Source of the DNA: an uncultured Bacteroidota bacterium | GTDB lineage: Bacteria; Bacteroidota; Bacteroidia; NS11-12g; UBA9320 | Length of the DNA stretch: 5,274 nt | Reading direction: 5' to 3' | NCBI GenBank assembly: GCA_913056425.1 | Contig: CAJXLR010000149.1 | Location: forward strand, 1 to 5,274 | Shown: positions 1 through 5,274 of the stretch, in pieces | How positions within the stretch are numbered: the first letter of the stretch is position 1 | How the letters are laid out: every line of letters starts with the position of its first letter | Notes under the pieces: model-generated | What the model was told of the DNA's origin: nothing | Database searches by the model: none | Seen by the model: the letters and a program-made list of their open reading frames with translations, nothing else | Program-made: the position numbers and the translations under genes

Positions 1-1908
1 ACCGGCTTCCGGGTATGGAAATGTCTGACCCTCCACTTCTAATCTCGCAAATGTGGCTGAGGGATTTAAGTAAATGAAGTTCTGAAAGTAGTTGTAATAA
101 CCAGAAATAGACCACAGTAGCCTTTTATGTTCGAAGTGAAGGGAAATGTCGGACTGAACAGCCGTTTCCGGATCTAGTTTACTACTTCCTCGTTCAAATC
201 TAAAAGCTCCATGATGGAGTCCGTTTGCACCGATTTCATTGGCTTGTACCACTCTACTAGTGCGAGCAACATGGCTTTTTAACTGGAGGTTATCTGATAT
301 CGTTCTGTTGTATCCAATAGATGCACTCCATTGTAGAAATTGTTTGTGCCAATCCTCGCTTCGAATAACTTCACCAATTCGAATACCGTTGCGGTAAAAA
401 TCTGTAGTGCTAGATTGGATATCTAAATCATTGTACTCCAGTCGCGCTCCATAATTCAATACGCCGCCTTTTTTGAAATCCCTACGAAAAAGTGCATAAA
501 TAGCCGCGAGTTGATTCGTATACGCCGGAATGATAAACTCATATCCATCTATTCCATTGCTTTTGTGCTGTAATGACATACCAACAATGGTTCGCTTTGA
601 ACTGTCGTAGTCAAAATATCGGGCGTTAACGGAGTATGTCCCGAGCGAGAGTAACAAAGCCTCATTCGATACGTCCTGACTTTCTGAGAACGCAGCTGAG
701 TGTGGTTTGGCCACCTCCATCCGGTGGTTGTTTTGGTAACCAGCATCTACTTCCAACCAATTCTTACCGAGCAAGAAGTTACCATGAGCAGCTAATCGCG
801 TGTGACGAACTCGCTGATATGGGAGATCGATGTTCCAAATGTTTCCATCGTCCCGCAAATCATAAGACGTTGGAATTCCGAAAGCCCCGGTAAAGAAGCC
901 TGATGTTTGATCAAACAAACTCCCGTGTAAATAGGCATACCCCCATTTTCTTGAGATACCGGCATATACGTTTACCGCATCTTCATTCAGGGCGGTATTT
1001 TTCAATCGCTGCCTTGGCATTGGAAGAATTCTGGACTGGTACACAAATTGGCTAACCGGCACGCTGTAATCGGCTCCGGATAAATGCCCGTATCGCAACT
1101 TAAACCAATTCCCTCCACGATTGAGCGCAACATGAGTGCCTGACCGAAGCGCATGGTTGATGGATTGATACTCTACACGTTGACTTAAAGACACTTCATC
1201 TTTACGTTTTGGTAGTGTTGGACGCACGTTAATTACTCCGGCTACAGCATCAGACCCGTACATCAATGTTGATGGTCCTTTGATTATCTCAACCTGCTCT
1301 GCATTATTGGGATCTATTTCCAAACCGTGTTCTTCACCCCATTGCTGACCTTCCTGCTTTATGCCATTAATCGTCATGACAACCCGATTACCGTGCAAGC
1401 CGCGAATAACTGGTTTAGAAACACCCACACCATTGTTTATTGATGCAACTCCCGGAATCACTTCTAGATTCTTCATGAAGCTACTTCCACCTTGCATTTC
1501 AAGGTAGTGTTGATCCACGTGTACGATAGACTTAGGATTAGTTCGGATATCGGTTTTCTCGAGTGAGTTTTCGATGATAACCTGATGCAACTCATTTACA
1601 GAAACTTCGAGTTGAAAATTCAGGCCTTCTAAGTTTTGATTAAGGATAATATCTTGAGAAACAGAATGGTAACCTGCAAAAGTCACATGTAAATGATAGT
1701 GACCTTTGCGGACATCGGTTAGCTTAAAAAAACCACTTTCGTCCGTCGCTGTTCCTTGATGGGTCTCGTGCAGATACACGTCTACCCCTTCCAGTGGTTC
1801 ACCGCTTTCGCTTGAAACACTGCCGGAAATAAAAAACTGAGCCGATACGTGTTGTATCGGCATCAGTAATAAAACTAAAAGTACTTTATGGCTGAACTTC
1901 GATTTCAA
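1..1908 (-). CDS. TonB-dependent outer-membrane receptor, probable metal (Zn-type) uptake; C-terminus beyond window
   Basis: This gene encodes an outer-membrane receptor that would import a ligand using TonB/ExbBD energy. I translated 636 uninterrupted codons running off the left edge. The start is TTG at 1908: it gives a good signal peptide (basic MKSKFSHK, hydrophobic VLLVLLLM, cleavage near VSA-Q at residues 23/24). The first ATG (1863, residue 16) would destroy it, and a stop lies seven codons upstream. Domains: carboxypeptidase-regulatory-like beta-sandwich about 25-105 (ISGSV, GVDVYL, GYHSVSQDI); plug about 120-228 (VIRGLHGNRVVMTINGI at 167-183, EEHGLEID at 192-199, IIKGPSTLMYGSDA at 208-221); then beta-barrel with aromatic-rich strands. 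EEHGLEID and the barrel motif NGLHHGAFRFERG (His565-His566) resemble ZnuD-like zinc receptors. I see no heme-receptor FRAP/NPNL motif. Perhaps 100-170 residues are missing. It overlaps the upstream lipoprotein gene by 23 bp, suggesting coupled translation. Receptor class is secure; substrate is inferred. Confidence 0.92.
   Translation of the reverse strand, partial: MKSKFSHKVLLVLLLMPIQHVSAQFFISGSVSSESGEPLEGVDVYLHETHQGTATDESGFFKLTDVRKGHYHLHVTFAGYHSVSQDIILNQNLEGLNFQLEVSVNELHQVIIENSLEKTDIRTNPKSIVHVDQHYLEMQGGSSFMKNLEVIPGVASINNGVGVSKPVIRGLHGNRVVMTINGIKQEGQQWGEEHGLEIDPNNAEQVEIIKGPSTLMYGSDAVAGVINVRPTLPKRKDEVSLSQRVEYQSINHALRSGTHVALNRGGNWFKLRYGHLSGADYSVPVSQFVYQSRILPMPRQRLKNTALNEDAVNVYAGISRKWGYAYLHGSLFDQTSGFFTGAFGIPTSYDLRDDGNIWNIDLPYQRVRHTRLAAHGNFLLGKNWLEVDAGYQNNHRMEVAKPHSAAFSESQDVSNEALLLSLGTYSVNARYFDYDSSKRTIVGMSLQHKSNGIDGYEFIIPAYTNQLAAIYALFRRDFKKGGVLNYGARLEYNDLDIQSSTTDFYRNGIRIGEVIRSEDWHKQFLQWSASIGYNRTISDNLQLKSHVARTSRVVQANEIGANGLHHGAFRFERGSSKLDPETAVQSDISLHFEHKRLLWSISGYYNYFQNFIYLNPSATFARLEVEGQTFPYPEAG
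1827..1861 (-). terminator. Terminator-like hairpin and T-run inside the receptor's 5' end (possible attenuator)
   Basis: On the minus strand a perfect 8-bp inverted repeat, GCCGATAC and GTATCGGC (1861-1854 and 1848-1841), with a 5-nt AACAC loop, is followed by TCAG, then six T, an A and three T (1836-1827). This has the shape of an intrinsic terminator. The 4-nt gap between stem and T-run is longer than usual, so it would probably be leaky. It begins 24 nt past the lipoprotein stop codon and lies within the receptor's signal-peptide codons (about residues 16-28). It could reduce receptor transcription relative to the two upstream genes, or it may be coincidental coding sequence. Confidence 0.4.
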
Positions 1909-2617
1909 CTTCGCCAACCGTCAAGTTTCCGTCGCTGTCCGTTACTCGAACAATGAATTCAAGTTCATCAGCGCCTTCTGGTGCTGAGAAGTTTTGGTTG
2001 AATTTGAACGATGTATCATCGGATCCGTCCAAATCAATATCTCCACCTGTTATCTCAATCTCACCATTTGAGGTATGTTCATACAACTCATAAATGATCT
2101 CAGCGATGTCAACATCGTCGGTTACCGTAAACTCAATGGTGAAGTCCTTAGAACTGATATTCATTGTTTCATTGAGGTTCACGAATACCGGCTGCCCGTC
2201 TTGTGTTATGTTGAACGGTAATACTTTTACATCCGAACGATTTCCGGCTTTGTCTAGAACACTAATTTCCAAATGATATGGGCCGGCTGCTGCTGTGGTA
2301 GGAACAGAGAACTCAATCGTTTTTTCATCCTGTGTTCCGTCGAGTGAAATTATTTCCGAGGCTTCAAACTTTGTATTGGCTTTGCCGTGCTTGTGTCCAT
2401 CGAAGTTTTCATGAATTTCGAAGTGTGCCTCAGAAAGATTTTCGTCGTCTGTAAATGAAGCTCTCACCTCCATTACCTCTCCAGCTTTGGCGTCTACACC
2501 GGTAACAAAATTGACACTGGTTATTCTTGGTTTATCTGCGTCAACGCCGTCATCATCGTTACACGCACTAAAAGTTAACATCAATGCTAGCGCACTGAAA
2601 AAAAATAGGTTTTTCAT
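1886..2617 (-). CDS. DUF4625-like lipoprotein with two Ig-like repeats and a His-rich metal-binding motif
   Basis: A 243-residue predicted lipoprotein. A signal peptide (MKNLFFFSALALMLTFSA) ends in a lipobox-like FSAC, with Cys19 as the lipidation site. The mature N-terminus C-N-D-D-D is acidic just after the Cys, like the Bacteroidota signal that moves lipoproteins to the cell surface. Two beta-sandwich repeats follow, about 30-137 and 142-243. Both contain a TDD segment and end in a strand after a D-x-x-G-N turn (DKAGNRSD; DSDGNLTV). The first repeat carries HFEIHENFDGHKHG (His65, 69, 75, 77), resembling DUF4625 proteins of Bacteroidota. The second keeps the fold pattern but has only His181 nearby. 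Lying between a His/Cys-rich protein and a TonB receptor, it probably captures or presents a metal at the surface for the receptor. The ATG start is preceded by A-rich sequence rather than a Shine-Dalgarno site. Family assignment is from memory of motifs; the role is inferred. Confidence 0.85.
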   Translation of the reverse strand: MKNLFFFSALALMLTFSACNDDDGVDADKPRITSVNFVTGVDAKAGEVMEVRASFTDDENLSEAHFEIHENFDGHKHGKANTKFEASEIISLDGTQDEKTIEFSVPTTAAAGPYHLEISVLDKAGNRSDVKVLPFNITQDGQPVFVNLNETMNISSKDFTIEFTVTDDVDIAEIIYELYEHTSNGEIEITGGDIDLDGSDDTSFKFNQNFSAPEGADELEFIVRVTDSDGNLTVGEVEIEVQP

Positions 2618-2665
2618 TTCTGTGAATTAATGGGTTAAAAAAAGTAGGTCGTTTGGTTGTTGTAT

Positions 2666-2980
2666 TTAACCCAATGCCGGTGGTCCACGGCTTTCAAAAC
2701 GAATAATGGAATTGCAATAATCGGTTCTGTAATAAACCGAGATTACTTCTCTGACTTCGAGTACGTCTGAAACCCCATGAGTAGATGGAGCTTCATATAC
2801 CTGTGTGATTACATGACACCAATCGCAATCATGTGCTACAACATGAGTCTCACAATAATGTGCGGAATTGTGCTCACAATGTTCTTCCTCAACCTCATGG
2901 TGGTGTGTAAGGAATGCAAGTTGAGCAATGGCCCAAAAGACAAATAAAACACGTGCGATATGTACCGAGGACTTCCTCAA
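2666..2980 (-). CDS. Small His/Cys-rich membrane-anchored or secreted protein, putative metal binding
   Basis: A 104-residue protein of unknown function. A basic N-terminus (MRKSSVHIAR) leads into a hydrophobic stretch at about 8-24, which could be an uncleaved anchor or a signal peptide. The next 45 residues are densely studded with metal ligands: HHH at 26-28, then Cys35, His37, His41, Cys43, His46, His50, Cys52, Cys55 and His56. In all there are 11 His and 5 Cys. The C-terminus ends SRGPPAL-G, which recalls the RxPP tail of small DUF2946-like proteins; that link is tentative. The start is TTG at 2980: only four sense codons separate it from an in-frame stop, and no ATG or GTG in frame precedes the hydrophobic segment. 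It lies 18 bp after pyrG, behind its own candidate promoter, and 48 bp ahead of the lipoprotein gene. I infer periplasmic metal buffering, sensing or delivery with the receptor. His/Cys density is seen; the function is not established. Confidence 0.78.
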   Translation of the reverse strand: MRKSSVHIARVLFVFWAIAQLAFLTHHHEVEEEHCEHNSAHYCETHVVAHDCDWCHVITQVYEAPSTHGVSDVLEVREVISVYYRTDYCNSIIRFESRGPPALG

Positions 2981-2987
2981 ATCACCG

Positions 2988-3015
2988 CAAAGTTATACCT
3001 ATTTGGTATTCTCAA
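2988..3015 (-). promoter_or_regulatory. Bacteroidota-type promoter for the putative metal-uptake genes
   Basis: On the minus strand TTG (3015-3013) is followed after 17 nt by TAACTTTG (2995-2988), matching the Bacteroidota consensus of a -33 TTG and a -7 TAnnTTTG. The -33 element lies in the last codons of pyrG and the -7 in the 18-bp gap. Transcription would begin only a few bases before the TTG start codon at 2980, so the mRNA would be nearly leaderless. This suggests the metal genes can be expressed independently of pyrG, though read-through from pyrG is not excluded. Confidence 0.6.
2995..3009. promoter_or_regulatory. Short palindrome in promoter spacer, possible operator
   Basis: ATACC-TATTT-GGTAT is a perfect 5-bp inverted repeat with a 5-nt centre. 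It sits between the -33 and -7 elements of the promoter above and spans the pyrG stop codon (2999-3001). Its position suits a repressor site. It does not match any Fur or Zur box I can recognise, and arms this short can occur by chance. Confidence 0.25.
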
Positions 3016-4609
3016 GCGACGCTTTCACAAACTTGACGAACAACGGATGTGGATTATCGACAGTTGATTTTAACTCAGGGTGGAATTGAACACCAATGAA
3101 GAAAGGATGGTCTGGTAATTCAACAATTTCAACCAAATCGTTCGTTGGATTTATTCCCGACATAACCATGCCTTTTTCTTCGTATTGTTTCTTGTATTTA
3201 TTGTTGAACTCATAGCGATGTCTATGCCGCTCTTTGATGTTCACCTTTCCGTAAACCTTATGGGCCAACGTACCTTTTGTAATGTCGCAATCATATGCTC
3301 CCAGACGCATTGTTCCACCTTTGTTTTTCACTTTCTTCTGACTTTCCATCAGAGCAATAACCGGATGTTTAGTACGAGGAGACATTTCGATACTGTGCGC
3401 ACCTTTCAGACCTAGAACATTGATACCATATTCGATGACGGCACATTGCATTCCCAAACAAATCCCGAAAAATGGGATGTTGTTTTCTCTCAGGTATTGA
3501 ATGGTTGCGATTTTCCCTTCGATGCCTCGGTCACCAAATCCTGGAGCAACTAGTACTCCATCCAGGTCTTTGATCTTATCTGCAACATTGTCTTTGGTTA
3601 TCGACTCCGAATGAATGCTGTGTACATTCACAACGCACTCATTCATAGCTCCGGCATGGTTGAACGCCTCACTGATTGATTTGTAAGCATCTTGCAATTC
3701 AACATACTTGCCCACCAATCCGATGTTTACCTCCCATTTAGGATGACGGAGTTTGAATAAGAAATCCTTCCACTTATCTAAATCTGGCTCTGTTTTGGTG
3801 CTCAAGCGCAACTTCGAAAGTGTAACCTTATCCAGCTTCTCTTTAAGCATTACAAGCGGCACTTCGTAAATAGAACTTACATCTATAGACTCAATTACCG
3901 CATTCTGATTTACATTACAGAACAGGGCAACCTTTTTACGGATTTCCGGAGTGAGTTTATGTTCGGTTCTACAAACCAAAATATCCGGCTGCACTCCAAG
4001 CTCTTGCAAGCCTTTCACACTGTGTTGTGTGGGCTTAGTTTTTAATTCTCCCGCAGCTTTGAGATATGGAACAAGCGTAAGATGGATAACACATGTATCG
4101 TCAATGCCAAGTTCCCATCGGAGCTGACGAACAGCTTCGACGTACGGTAAGGACTCAATATCACCTACAGTACCGCCAAGCTCAGTGATTACTACATCGT
4201 ATTCGCCGGATTCACCCAACAAAAGCATACGACGCTTAATCTCATCGGTAATATGTGGAATAACCTGAACTGTTTTTCCCAGGTATTTACCCTCGCGTTC
4301 GTTATTAATTACGGTTTGGTAGATTCTACCTGTGGTAACGTTATTTGCTTGAGATGTAGGAATGTTTAGGAATCGCTCGTAATGACCAAGGTCTAGATCG
4401 GTTTCTGCTCCGTCGTTTGTCACATAACACTCACCGTGTTCGTAAGGATTCATCGTCCCCGGATCTACGTTGATGTAGGGGTCAAATTTCTGAATAGTTG
4501 TTTTATACCCGCGGGTTTGAAGCAGCTTAGCGAGTGAAGCTGCGATGATTCCTTTGCCCAGCGAAGAAGTTACTCCCCCCGTAACAAAAACGTATTTAGT
4601 TTTACTCAT
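2999..4609 (-). CDS. pyrG: CTP synthase (glutamine-hydrolysing)
   Basis: This cytosolic enzyme converts UTP to CTP using ATP and ammonia released from glutamine, the last step of de novo pyrimidine nucleotide synthesis. The protein is complete at 536 residues, close to the usual length of about 540. The N-terminal synthetase domain (about 1-275) opens with VTGGVTSSLGKG (P-loop, Lys19) and continues with KFDPYINVDPGTMNPYEHGE (41-60), GAETDLDLGHYERF (67-80, with the Mg-binding Asp) and ITELGGTVGDIES (141-153). The C-terminal class I glutamine amidotransferase domain (about 295-535) shows the oxyanion-loop PGFGDRG (356-362), nucleophile Cys384 in FGICLGMQ, and the catalytic pair His510 and Glu512 in GVQFHPEL. 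All catalytic residues are present. The ATG at 4609 gives the canonical N-terminus. It follows kdsB, whose product uses CTP, by 58 bp. Confidence 0.99.
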   Translation of the reverse strand: MSKTKYVFVTGGVTSSLGKGIIAASLAKLLQTRGYKTTIQKFDPYINVDPGTMNPYEHGECYVTNDGAETDLDLGHYERFLNIPTSQANNVTTGRIYQTVINNEREGKYLGKTVQVIPHITDEIKRRMLLLGESGEYDVVITELGGTVGDIESLPYVEAVRQLRWELGIDDTCVIHLTLVPYLKAAGELKTKPTQHSVKGLQELGVQPDILVCRTEHKLTPEIRKKVALFCNVNQNAVIESIDVSSIYEVPLVMLKEKLDKVTLSKLRLSTKTEPDLDKWKDFLFKLRHPKWEVNIGLVGKYVELQDAYKSISEAFNHAGAMNECVVNVHSIHSESITKDNVADKIKDLDGVLVAPGFGDRGIEGKIATIQYLRENNIPFFGICLGMQCAVIEYGINVLGLKGAHSIEMSPRTKHPVIALMESQKKVKNKGGTMRLGAYDCDITKGTLAHKVYGKVNIKERHRHRYEFNNKYKKQYEEKGMVMSGINPTNDLVEIVELPDHPFFIGVQFHPELKSTVDNPHPLFVKFVKASLENTK

Positions 4610-4631
4610 AGACCCACGTTTGTACGGGATT

Positions 4632-4639
4632 CAAAGGTA
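4632..4639 (-). promoter_or_regulatory. Candidate pyrG promoter (-7 element TACCTTTG)
   Basis: In the 58-bp gap between kdsB and pyrG, the minus strand carries TACCTTTG, an exact fit to the Bacteroidota -7 motif TAnnTTTG. It ends 22 nt before the pyrG ATG, implying a leader of about 15-20 nt. I see no clear TTG at the expected -33 distance, so the site may be weak and pyrG may also be read from kdsB. No leader long enough for an attenuator of the Gram-positive pyrG type is present. Confidence 0.42.
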
Positions 4640-4667
4640 GTGCCAGAATGTGGTGATACTTACAGAA

Positions 4668-5274
4668 CTATGACTTGCTTTTCAAGAGTTTTTCAACAGT
4701 GGCGACATCCTCAGGAATATCAACACCTATGGAGTCGTTTTCTGTTGTAATTGCAGCAACCACATAGTGATTTTGCAACCAACGAAGTTGTTCCAATTGT
4801 TCGGCTTTTTCCAACTCTGATGGAGGTACGGTTGAGAGTGATAACAACACATCTACAGAAAATGCATACGTACCCACATGTTTGTAGTACATGGCCTTCT
4901 CTCCGTCGTTTCGGTAATATGGAATCGGAGCTCTACTAAAATACAAGGCATCCGCTACTCCGTCTTCAAAACTAGTAAGCACTACTTTAACAACATTAGG
5001 ATTATTAACCTCTTCCTCTGAATCGGTTTGTTTCACTAAGGTTGCGATATCATTTTCATCGTCCTCAAAAAGATCGATCAATCGGTTAATATCATCCGGA
5101 TCAATTAGCGGTTCATCACCCTGAACGTTCACTACACATTCGTATTCCTCACCTTGATCCAACAGACGTTCCACCGCTTCAATTATCCGCTCGGTTCCAT
5201 TCCGATGGCTACTACTTGTCATAGTCACATTTCCGTCGAAGGACAAGACATGATTAAAAATTCGCTCGTCATCT
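4668..5274 (-). CDS. kdsB: 3-deoxy-manno-octulosonate cytidylyltransferase (CMP-Kdo synthetase), N-terminus missing
   Basis: KdsB activates Kdo with CTP to give CMP-Kdo and pyrophosphate, in the cytosol, for building the lipid A-Kdo inner core of LPS. The frame stays open to the right edge: the window begins DDERIFNHVLSFDG, so a TTG at 5246 is internal and not the start. About 201 residues are visible against a usual 240-255, so roughly 45-50 N-terminal residues, including the nucleotide-binding GSxRLPxKPL region, lie outside. Family motifs in window numbering are HRNGTERI (23-30), VVNVQGDEPLI (47-57), HVGTYAF (substrate-binding region), ELEKAEQLEQLRWL (very typical of KdsB) and the C-terminal GVDIPEDV. 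Nothing looks damaged. The pairing with pyrG, which supplies its CTP, supports the call. Confidence 0.96.
   Translation of the reverse strand, partial: DDERIFNHVLSFDGNVTMTSSSHRNGTERIIEAVERLLDQGEEYECVVNVQGDEPLIDPDDINRLIDLFEDDENDIATLVKQTDSEEEVNNPNVVKVVLTSFEDGVADALYFSRAPIPYYRNDGEKAMYYKHVGTYAFSVDVLLSLSTVPPSELEKAEQLEQLRWLQNHYVVAAITTENDSIGVDIPEDVATVEKLLKSKS

Noticed and set aside
549..746. Minus-strand open frame of 65 codons
   Set aside because: It is in another frame within the receptor gene; the receptor frame covers it with clear beta-barrel sequence.
636..893. Plus-strand open frame of 85 codons
   Set aside because: It lies wholly antisense to the continuous TonB receptor frame, has no recognisable protein features and no promoter.
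2094..2276. Plus-strand open frame of 60 codons
   Set aside because: Antisense shadow of the second Ig-like repeat of the lipoprotein.
2618..2665. Separate promoter or terminator between the small protein and the lipoprotein gene
   Set aside because: The 48-bp gap has no TAnnTTTG motif and no hairpin with a T-run; the T7 run alone lacks a stem.
2813..2827. CxxCH in the small protein as a c-type heme attachment site
   Set aside because: The motif fits formally, but it sits in a general run of Cys and His, and the protein lacks a distal Met/His context or cytochrome-like length. Metal chelation is the simpler reading.
3185..3415. Plus-strand open frame of 76 codons
   Set aside because: Antisense to the glutaminase domain of pyrG, with no supporting signals.
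4751..4939. Plus-strand open frame of 62 codons
   Set aside because: Antisense to conserved KdsB coding sequence.
5244..5246. TTG at 5246 as the start of kdsB
   Set aside because: The frame stays open to the window edge and the upstream residues DDERIFNHV match KdsB, so the gene is truncated by the window rather than starting here.

Overview
The window looks like a chromosomal segment of a Bacteroidota species, probably a flavobacterium-like or Cryomorphaceae-like marine or aquatic lineage. The evidence is moderate G+C by eye, two promoters with the Bacteroidota -7 motif TAnnTTTG, a TonB-dependent receptor with an N-terminal carboxypeptidase-regulatory-like domain, and a lipoprotein whose mature N-terminus is acid-rich, as in Bacteroidota surface-export signals. 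Kdo synthesis (kdsB) confirms an LPS-bearing Gram-negative outer membrane. All five genes lie on the minus strand and are read from right to left. The plus strand carries no gene I can support.

Right part (5274 to 2999): the 3' portion of kdsB (CMP-Kdo synthetase, N-terminus outside the window), a 58-bp gap with a candidate promoter, and a complete pyrG (CTP synthase, 536 aa). PyrG makes CTP and KdsB consumes it, so the pair is a small metabolic unit.

Left part (2980 to 1): a compact three-gene set starts 18 bp after pyrG behind its own Bacteroidota-type promoter. It encodes a 104-aa His/Cys-rich membrane-anchored or secreted protein, a 243-aa lipoprotein with two Ig-like repeats and a His-rich motif (DUF4625-like), and a TonB-dependent outer-membrane receptor. 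The receptor runs from a TTG start at 1908 off the left edge (636 codons seen). Its plug carries an EEHGLEID segment and its barrel an NGLHHG segment, both resembling ZnuD-type metal receptors. The set is best read as a transition-metal (zinc, possibly copper) acquisition module. The metal is inferred, not shown.

The most interesting points are: a perfect 8-bp hairpin plus T-run inside the receptor's signal-peptide codons, which could act as an attenuator between lipoprotein and receptor; a promoter that leaves almost no leader before a TTG start; a short palindrome in that promoter's spacer; and a duplicated lipoprotein domain in which only the first copy keeps the His cluster. No stretch over 300 bases lacks a gene. 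I see no tRNA, rRNA, CRISPR array or insertion sequence.
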